From HK1 sp965221725 (GTDB taxonomy: Bacteria; Pseudomonadota; Gammaproteobacteria; HK1), in NCBI GenBank assembly GCA_965221725.1, contig OZ244909.1, positions 372,001 to 436,000 on the forward strand: 64,000 nucleotides of DNA, in the 5' to 3' direction. Shown in pieces: positions 55,976 to 64,000 of this stretch. The notes under the pieces were generated by a model. It was not told the origin of the DNA. It saw only the letters and a list, made by a program, of their open reading frames with translations, and made no database searches. Each line of letters begins with the position of its first letter. The stretch's first letter is position 1. Made by a program: the position numbers and the translations under genes.

Positions 55976-57394
55976 ATGGACAACTTCGACGTGGTGGTGA
56001 TTGGCGCCGGCCCCGGCGGATACGTCGCCGCGATCCGCGCCGCCCAACTCGGGCTGCGCACCGCCTGCGTAGATGCGTGGCAGGATGCGCGCGGAAAGCC
56101 GGCGCTCGGCGGCACGTGCCTCAACGTCGGTTGCATCCCCTCGAAGGCGCTCCTCGACTCCTCCCATCACTACCACAACCTGCGCCACCGGCTGCCCGCG
56201 CACGGCATCGAAGCGGGCGACGTCAAGCTCGATCTGCGCAAGATGCTCGCGCGCAAGGACAAGGTGGTGCGCACCCTGACCCGCGGAGTCGCGGGCCTGC
56301 TGCGCAAGCACAAGGTCGAGTCGATCGCCGGTCACGCCGCGCTCGCGGGCGGTGGCCGGGTCGAGATCACGCCGCCCGGAAACAGCGAACGCCGGACGCT
56401 CGCGGCGCGGCACATCATCCTCGCCACCGGCTCGGTTCCGGTCCGGATCCCGGTGGCGGAGGTCGACGGAGACCGGATCGTCGACAACGAGGGCGCCCTC
56501 GCCTTCTCCGAGGTACCGGGGCGCCTCGGCATCATCGGCGCCGGGGTCATCGGCCTGGAACTCGGCAGCGTATGGGCGCGGCTCGGATCCGAAGTCACCA
56601 TCCTGGAGGCGCTCGACGACTTCCTGCCCGCCGCGGACCGGCGGATCGCGGGCGAGGCACTGAAGGTGCTCCAGCGCCAGGGGCTCGACATCCGGCTCGG
56701 GGCGCGGGTCACCGGCGCCCGCGCGCATGATGCGGGGGTTGTCGTCGGCTACGACGATGCCGAAGGCTCGCAAGCAGGCGAGTTCGACCGGCTCGTGGTC
56801 GCGATCGGTCGCCGCGCGAACACCCAGGGGCTCGACCCGGCCGCGGCCGGGGTGGAACTCGACGAACGCGGTCGCATCGTGGTCGATGCCCAATGCCGAA
56901 CCACCGCGGACGGCATCTGGGCCGTGGGCGACGCGATCGCCGGACCGATGCTCGCGCACAAGGCGTCGGAAGAAGGCGTGGCGGTGGCCGAACGCATCGC
57001 GGGCCACGCCGCACACATCGACCCCGCCGTCATCCCCTGGGTCATCTACACCCACCCCGAGATCGCATGGGTCGGCCGGACCGCGGCCGAACTCGATGCG
57101 GCCGGCATCGGGCACCGGGAAGGCGCATTCCCCCTTGCCGCGAGCGGACGCGCCCAGGGTTCGGGCGAGACCGAAGGCGTGGTCAAGGTGATCGCCGACG
57201 CCGCGACCGACCGCATCCTCGGCGTCCACGTGCTCGCCGCGAACGCTTCGGAGTTGATCGCCGAGGCGGTGGTGGCCATGACTTTCGACGCCAGCGCGGA
57301 GGACATCGCCCGCACCATCCACGCCCACCCCACCCTCGCCGAGGCGATGCACGAAGCAGCGCTGGCGGTGGACAACCGGCCGATTCACATCTGA
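55976..57394 (+). CDS. lpd: Dihydrolipoyl dehydrogenase E3
   Basis: This 472-residue FAD enzyme reoxidises the lipoyl group of SucB. FAD loop GAGPGGYVAA (10-19), redox disulfide C48-x4-C53 (GGTCLNVGCIPSK), NAD loop GAGVIGLELGS and the C-terminal HAHPTLAEAMHEAAL with catalytic His-Glu are present. It follows sucB by 72 bp. It closes the 2-oxoglutarate dehydrogenase operon. Confidence 0.96.
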   Translation: MDNFDVVVIGAGPGGYVAAIRAAQLGLRTACVDAWQDARGKPALGGTCLNVGCIPSKALLDSSHHYHNLRHRLPAHGIEAGDVKLDLRKMLARKDKVVRTLTRGVAGLLRKHKVESIAGHAALAGGGRVEITPPGNSERRTLAARHIILATGSVPVRIPVAEVDGDRIVDNEGALAFSEVPGRLGIIGAGVIGLELGSVWARLGSEVTILEALDDFLPAADRRIAGEALKVLQRQGLDIRLGARVTGARAHDAGVVVGYDDAEGSQAGEFDRLVVAIGRRANTQGLDPAAAGVELDERGRIVVDAQCRTTADGIWAVGDAIAGPMLAHKASEEGVAVAERIAGHAAHIDPAVIPWVIYTHPEIAWVGRTAAELDAAGIGHREGAFPLAASGRAQGSGETEGVVKVIADAATDRILGVHVLAANASELIAEAVVAMTFDASAEDIARTIHAHPTLAEAMHEAALAVDNRPIHI

Positions 57395-57622
57395 GCCCGG
57401 CTCCGACCGGGCGCTTCGGTGCGGATTTGTCAGGCAGCCGCGTCATCGGTTAGCGTTGGCGTGTCAGTTTGATTCCCGAACTCCCGGGAAACCTCGCCCA
57501 TGCAGGTTCCACACACCGATCGGAGATTCAAACTGAGACCAAGAACTGCGGCCAACCCAAGAACTGGGCGCAGGCCGGGGTTTGACACCAGAACGGGGTG
57601 GAATACAGAGGGAGACGGGACC

Positions 57623-57922
57623 ATGACCCACCATTCCACGCGGCGGCTGGCGGTCGCCCTGTTGATCACGGCCCTCGGGCCCACCTCCGCCTCAGCGTGG
57701 CTGCGCGGACCGGGCGCTTGCCATTCCACCCAGGTGCACACGATAGAGCACCATCAGAAAGTCTGCGCCGACTGTGTGGTCAGCATGAGCCGGATGACGT
57801 CCACCGGTCTGACCGTCACCGTCTACGACTTCGGTCTCCGCAACCATGACCTCTGGAACTGGCCGGTATTTACCGACCGGGACTGGGTGGAGAGGCCGCT
57901 GGCGCGCTCCGGGTCGGGGTGA
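57623..57922 (+). CDS. Small secreted protein, probably 5' part of a frameshifted gene
   Basis: This 99-residue frame starts with a good signal peptide (RRLAVALLITALGPTSASA) after GGGAGA. The mature part has three cysteines and a VTVYDFGL strand but no known domain. It ends by overlapping the next frame (TGATG), and the next frame's sequence continues backwards without stop to 57850, so one indel would join them. I recognise no function. Confidence 0.6.
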   Translation: MTHHSTRRLAVALLITALGPTSASAWLRGPGACHSTQVHTIEHHQKVCADCVVSMSRMTSTGLTVTVYDFGLRNHDLWNWPVFTDRDWVERPLARSGSG

Positions 57923-58164
57923 TGGCGAACGAGGACCGCCACTTCTCGGCGCTTCCCCTCAGCAGCCAGCCCCTGGGCGGACTGCGGGGCCCGCAGGCCA
58001 CCGTTGACAAAGGTGGGGTGCGTCTCACCGGGTTGCGGCCCGACCATCACTACACACTCATCATCTACAGCCCGGATCTGGCCGGCGTCAACGGCCGCGG
58101 CGGCCACACAGCCCCGTTTGAACGCCGTTGCTTCCGCTCGGCCCGGGCGGCCCCCGATTCCTAG
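57922..58164 (+). pseudogene. 3' part of the small secreted-protein gene, Fn3-like strand
   Basis: This 80-residue frame contains VRLTGLRPDHHYTLIIYS and FERRCFRSA, a fibronectin-III-like pattern that resembles LKQNTRYTAV...RFCFKTA in the poly-C gene at 14.8 kb. It has no signal peptide of its own, supporting a frameshift in 57850-57920 of a single gene of about 180 residues. Coupled translation of two short proteins is the alternative. Confidence 0.5.
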
Positions 58165-58319
58165 GGAAGCTCTGATTAATTCAGGGCTTCCCTGCGGCAC
58201 AGGGACGTGCCGCCGGATTCGATGACGCAAGTCATTGAATCCGAGAGCAAAACAAAACCACGCTTTTGTTTTGCGACCATGAAAAACTCCATGGATGGAG
58301 TTTTTCAGAGCATACCTAG
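58161..58319. mobile_element. MITE-like element with CTAG flanks and five internal hairpins
   Basis: CTAG at 58161-58164 and 58316-58319 flank 151 bp whose ends GGAAGCTCTGA and TCAGAGCATAC are inverted repeats (9 of 11). Between them are five consecutive hairpins: 58163-58175/58181-58193, 58194-58200/58207-58213, 58215-58226/58231-58242 with a GCAA tetraloop, 58247-58257/58264-58274, and 58281-58290/58297-58306. There is no coding capacity. CTAG duplications suit the IS5 family, so mobilisation by such a transposase is possible. It lies between the small secreted-protein gene and acnA. Confidence 0.75.
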
Positions 58320-58483
58320 GGGTCCGCCGGACCCCTGGACCGCGACCGCATCCTGGCGGGCGCACCCCAACCCAACCCGACCGAATCGCCGCCTACCATG
58401 GCCGCCGCCTACCATCACCGAAGCGGTTCGCAGATAATGCTGCATGACAGCATCGCACCGTTTTCGTCAGGAGGAACCGGGGA

Positions 58484-61210
<2,727 letters not shown>

Positions 61211-61333
61211 ACCGGGCCGAGGGGGCGGCCCGTCGGGGCCGAGGAACGAGAGCACCACATCGGCGGGGAGGGATCGCGCCCGGCCCGCCGACCATCGCGC
61301 GCCTTGCGGGGCCTGAACACCGGAGAAGTCCGA

Positions 61334-61633
61334 ATGAACGAACAGACACGCACCGAAGTCGAAGCCGCCGCCTTCCGACGGCTCGTGGAACACCTGCGCG
61401 CAAACCCCGAGGTACAGAACATCGACCTCATGAATCTGGCCGGGTTCTGTCGCAACTGCCTGTCCAGGTGGTACCGCGCCGCCGCCGAGGATCGGGGGGA
61501 TACGATGAGCTACGAGGATGCGCGCGAGATCATCTATGCGATGCCGTACTCGGAATGGAAGTCCCGGCACCAGCAGGAAGCGACACCCGAGCAGAAGGCC
61601 GCCTACGAGGCGAGACAGGACGGGGGCACCTGA
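61334..61633 (+). CDS. DUF1244 family protein
   Basis: This 99-residue protein matches the DUF1244 family, common in proteobacteria: EAAAFRRLVEHLRANPEVQNIDLMNLAGFCRNCLSRW, then a MSYEDAREIIYAMPYSEWK segment. Two cysteines, C39 and C42, form a CxxC pair. GGAGAAG precedes the ATG. Function is unknown; the gene follows acnA on the same strand. Confidence 0.9.
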   Translation: MNEQTRTEVEAAAFRRLVEHLRANPEVQNIDLMNLAGFCRNCLSRWYRAAAEDRGDTMSYEDAREIIYAMPYSEWKSRHQQEATPEQKAAYEARQDGGT

Positions 61634-61685
61634 ACCGGCCGGCAATTCCTGCCAGTGCCCCGGCATCGGCGGGAATGACGGTGGG

Positions 61686-61850
61686 CCGGCCCGATTGGCT
61701 GGACCGTTCCGACCGGTCCGATTGGCGGGATCGGTCTGCCCGATCCGGTTGGCCAGGCCGGTCCGGTTGTCTGCACCGGTCGGACCAGCCCGACTCTCCG
61801 GGCCGGTCGGAACGACCCGACTGCTCGGACCGGTCCAGCCGCTTGCACAT
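61686..61850. repeat. Degenerate CCGGTCCGATTGG-type repeats upstream of the substrate-binding protein gene
   Basis: Motifs CCGATTGG, CCGGTTGG and CCGGTCGGA recur through about 165 bp of the 352-bp gap 61634-61985. A related block lies at 63812-63912 ahead of the permease gene. The gap has no gene. Confidence 0.6.
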
Positions 61851-61985
61851 CAATCCGGGTTAAAGTCACGGGCGAGGCGTCACCGGCCGACCGACCCGCA
61901 CCCGCGGGCCGCGCGGGACCGGATGGTATGGTGCCGCCAGGCACAAGCCCCCATTCCGATACGCGCTGCCACGGGAGATGCCGCG

Positions 61986-63770
61986 ATGACCGACAGTTCA
62001 CGCCTGCCACGTTCGAAGTTCCGCGCGAAGCTGCGCGACCGATGGAACGCTGCCCACGATTTCGACCCCGCCGACCCCATGGTCGGGTTGAGCCGTCACG
62101 ATCTCTCCGGACCGGTCCTCGAACGCCGCACCGTGCTGCGGCTTCTCGCCGCGTCGGGGGTGCTGACCGCCGCCCACCTGATGCCGGGGGTCGGGGTACG
62201 GCCGGCCCGCGCCGCCGGCGGGACGCTCCGCGCCGGGTGGGCGGCGGTCGGGGAGTTCCGGACCATCGATCCGGCCCAGATCAACCAGGTGCTTCTGTTC
62301 CAGATCTCGTCCAACGTGCTGAGCGGGTTGACCCACATCAACCCGCAGCTCCAGGCCGAAGGCGACCTTGCCGTCGACTGGACGGTGGACGACACGGGCA
62401 CGCAGTACACGTTCAACCTCCGCGAAGGGGTGACGTTCCACAACGGCGACCCGTTCACCGCCGACGACGTGATCTTCACCTATCAACGCTCCAGCGATCC
62501 GGACCAGTCGATCCACTCGCGGGTTCTGGCCAACGTCGCCGGCATCGAGAAGCTGGGTGATCACAAGGTCAGGATGTCGCTCAAGGCGCCGCAGGCCTCG
62601 TTCCTGGTGAAGACGCTGGAACGTTCGTCGGGACGCGCCATGACCATCGTTTCGCGCGGCGCGCTGGCCAGCATGGGCACCTCCGACTACGGACTGCGCG
62701 CGGTCGGCACCGGGCCGTTCAGGGTGACGGACCACAAGCTGGGACAGTCGATGACGCTGGAGCGGTTCGAGAACTACTACGACCCGGAGCGCCCCAGGCT
62801 CGACAAGATCGTCATCACCCCGATCATCGACCCCGAGCCGCTGGCCGCAGCCATCGAGGCGGGCGACATCCACATCATCGGCGGCAATCCGGTGGCGCCG
62901 GAGCTGGTCGACCGGTTCGAGGCCAACCCTGACCTCAACGTCTCCACCGTCCCCGCCCCGGGATTTCAGGGGGTCTTCCTCAACCCCTGGCGCGACCCGA
63001 TGAAGGTGCCGGACTTCTCCCGGCCGATCGAGGAACTCAGGAAGGAGCCGGGGTTCATGGTGCGCCTCGCCATCGCCAAGGCCATCGACCGGGATCTGTA
63101 CATCAGGCAGGCCCAGTTCGGGCGCGGCACGCCGGCCTACGGCACCATCAACCCGGCCATGGGCTTCTACTTCGACGACACCCTCGGCCAGACCTCCGAG
63201 CAGGCGTTCGACCTGGAGGCGGCGCGCAGGCTGCTGGCCGACGCCGGGTTCCCGAACGGTGACGGGTTCCCGACGCTCAAGATCCTGTGCACCCCCGCCG
63301 CCCGCCGCGACTGCCTCGTGATCAGGAACCTGCTGAAGAAGAGTATCGGCATCGACATCGAACTCGACACCAAGGACTTCCCGGTCCTGCTCGACGAGTT
63401 CCAGACCATGAACTTCGACCTCTGCCGGCTCGGGTCGGGCGGCGACTTCGACCCCGACGACGGTCTGGTGGACTGGGTCCAGACCGAGTCGAAGTTCAAC
63501 GGCCGCAACCGCAACCAGGACGAGATGCCATTCGGCCTGTTCTCGGATCCGGAGGTCGATGACCTCGTGGCCCGGCAATCCGCCACCGCGGACGTCGAGG
63601 CCCGCCGGACTCTGGTGCAGAGGGCGAACCGGATCACGTCGGACAAGGTGGCACAGGCGTTTCTCTACCACCCGGCCGATGTCCAGGTCACTCGCAAGGA
63701 GGTCGACTTCCCGGCCGAGAGCCGCATTCCGGGTCTGGTGGACATGGATCGGGTGACGCTGTCCGGCTGA
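61986..63770 (+). CDS. Peptide-type ABC transporter substrate-binding protein
   Basis: This 594-residue family-5 solute-binding protein has a cytoplasmic lead of about 45 residues and then a Tat-like signal (ERRTVLRLLAASGVLTAAH). Family features include YTFNLREGVTFHNGDPFTADDV, GTGPFRVTDH and RLAIAKAIDRD. The ligand is unknown: peptides, opines and nickel are all carried by this family. GGGAGA precedes the ATG. A permease gene follows. Confidence 0.9.
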   Translation: MTDSSRLPRSKFRAKLRDRWNAAHDFDPADPMVGLSRHDLSGPVLERRTVLRLLAASGVLTAAHLMPGVGVRPARAAGGTLRAGWAAVGEFRTIDPAQINQVLLFQISSNVLSGLTHINPQLQAEGDLAVDWTVDDTGTQYTFNLREGVTFHNGDPFTADDVIFTYQRSSDPDQSIHSRVLANVAGIEKLGDHKVRMSLKAPQASFLVKTLERSSGRAMTIVSRGALASMGTSDYGLRAVGTGPFRVTDHKLGQSMTLERFENYYDPERPRLDKIVITPIIDPEPLAAAIEAGDIHIIGGNPVAPELVDRFEANPDLNVSTVPAPGFQGVFLNPWRDPMKVPDFSRPIEELRKEPGFMVRLAIAKAIDRDLYIRQAQFGRGTPAYGTINPAMGFYFDDTLGQTSEQAFDLEAARRLLADAGFPNGDGFPTLKILCTPAARRDCLVIRNLLKKSIGIDIELDTKDFPVLLDEFQTMNFDLCRLGSGGDFDPDDGLVDWVQTESKFNGRNRNQDEMPFGLFSDPEVDDLVARQSATADVEARRTLVQRANRITSDKVAQAFLYHPADVQVTRKEVDFPAESRIPGLVDMDRVTLSG

Positions 63771-63811
63771 GCCCGACCGGGTGGGCATCATCGGAGCGCG
63801 GGGCCGGTCGC

Positions 63812-63912
63812 GGCCGTTCCGACCGTTCCGGTTGGTCGGGCCGATCCGCCCGGTCCGATTGGCGGGGCCGGTCCGGTTGTCCGGACCGGTCGGAGCGGCC
63901 CGATCGGCCCCG
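63812..63912. repeat. Second block of CCGGTCCGATTGG-type repeats
   Basis: About 100 bp share CCGGTCCGATTGGCGGG and CCGGTCCGGTTGTC with the block at 61686-61850. They lie between the binding-protein and permease genes. Confidence 0.6.
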
Positions 63913-63920
63913 CCTGCATC

Positions 63921-64000
63921 ATGACGAGCTACCTTCTCCGACGCTGCCTCGGTGCCGTCGTCGTGATGTGGGCGGTGGCCACCCTGGTCTTCTTCATGCT
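63921..64000 (+). CDS. ABC transporter permease, N-terminus only
   Basis: Twenty-six codons are visible from ATG 63921 before the window ends. MTSYLLRRCLGAVVVMWAVA, followed by a hydrophobic stretch, is the typical first helix of DppB/OppB-like permeases, and the gene follows the substrate-binding protein. Confidence 0.75.
   Translation, partial: MTSYLLRRCLGAVVVMWAVATLVFFM

Overview
The window is high-GC, densely coded DNA from a bacterium that the gene content places in the Gammaproteobacteria. Pointers are an E. coli-type glutamate-cysteine ligase (GshA), glutaminyl-tRNA synthetase (GlnS), EttA, MlaA, a Pseudomonas-like S-methyl-5'-thioinosine phosphorylase, a System I (Ccm) cytochrome c maturation cluster and an E. 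coli-like 2-oxoglutarate dehydrogenase E1. I cannot fix the genus from sequence alone. No rRNA, tRNA or CRISPR array was seen.

Layout. 1-8.9 kb is mostly minus-strand housekeeping: an Fe-S protein/rubrerythrin pair, xseB-ispA, then mlaA-ettA-hpt-mtnP-mazG, with folE2 on the plus strand between them. 9.2-17 kb holds dxs, glnS, two small cytochromes c, a double CDGSH protein, a secreted-protein gene with a poly-C tract behind its start codon, and glutathione reductase. 17.1-24.3 kb is a tightly overlapping ccmABCDEF-ccmH operon (no ccmG or ccmI visible) followed by gshA. 24.3-39.5 kb is a central-metabolism block on the plus strand: a DHDPS-family lyase, two ThDP enzymes, an MFS transporter, glycolate oxidase glcD/glcE/glcF, metY, an alpha/beta hydrolase, prephenate dehydratase and a serine-glyoxylate-type aminotransferase. 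Glycolate oxidase makes glyoxylate and the aminotransferase can consume it.

39.8-45 kb is an accessory, decaying region: a choline-sulfatase gene cut in two by an ISAs1-family insertion sequence with an intact 10-bp target duplication, a second poly-C secreted-protein gene (Calx-beta-like), a 25-G homopolymer and remnants of an N6-adenine methyltransferase. 45-48.8 kb is a circularly permuted ATP-grasp/alpha-E/transglutaminase cluster plus a STAS protein. 48.8-61.2 kb is a TCA-cycle block: mdh and gltA on minus, sucA-sucB-lpd and acnA on plus, with a frameshifted small secreted-protein gene and a highly structured 151-bp MITE-like element between lpd and acnA. The window ends in a peptide-type ABC transporter (substrate-binding protein, then the start of its permease).

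The most unusual signals are two secreted-protein genes that each carry a long homopolymeric C tract directly after the start codon, both one base out of frame as assembled (a phase-variation signature), and the CTAG-flanked miniature element that can fold into five consecutive hairpins. Short in-frame or promoter-proximal tandem repeats (12 and 15 bp) are scattered through the window.
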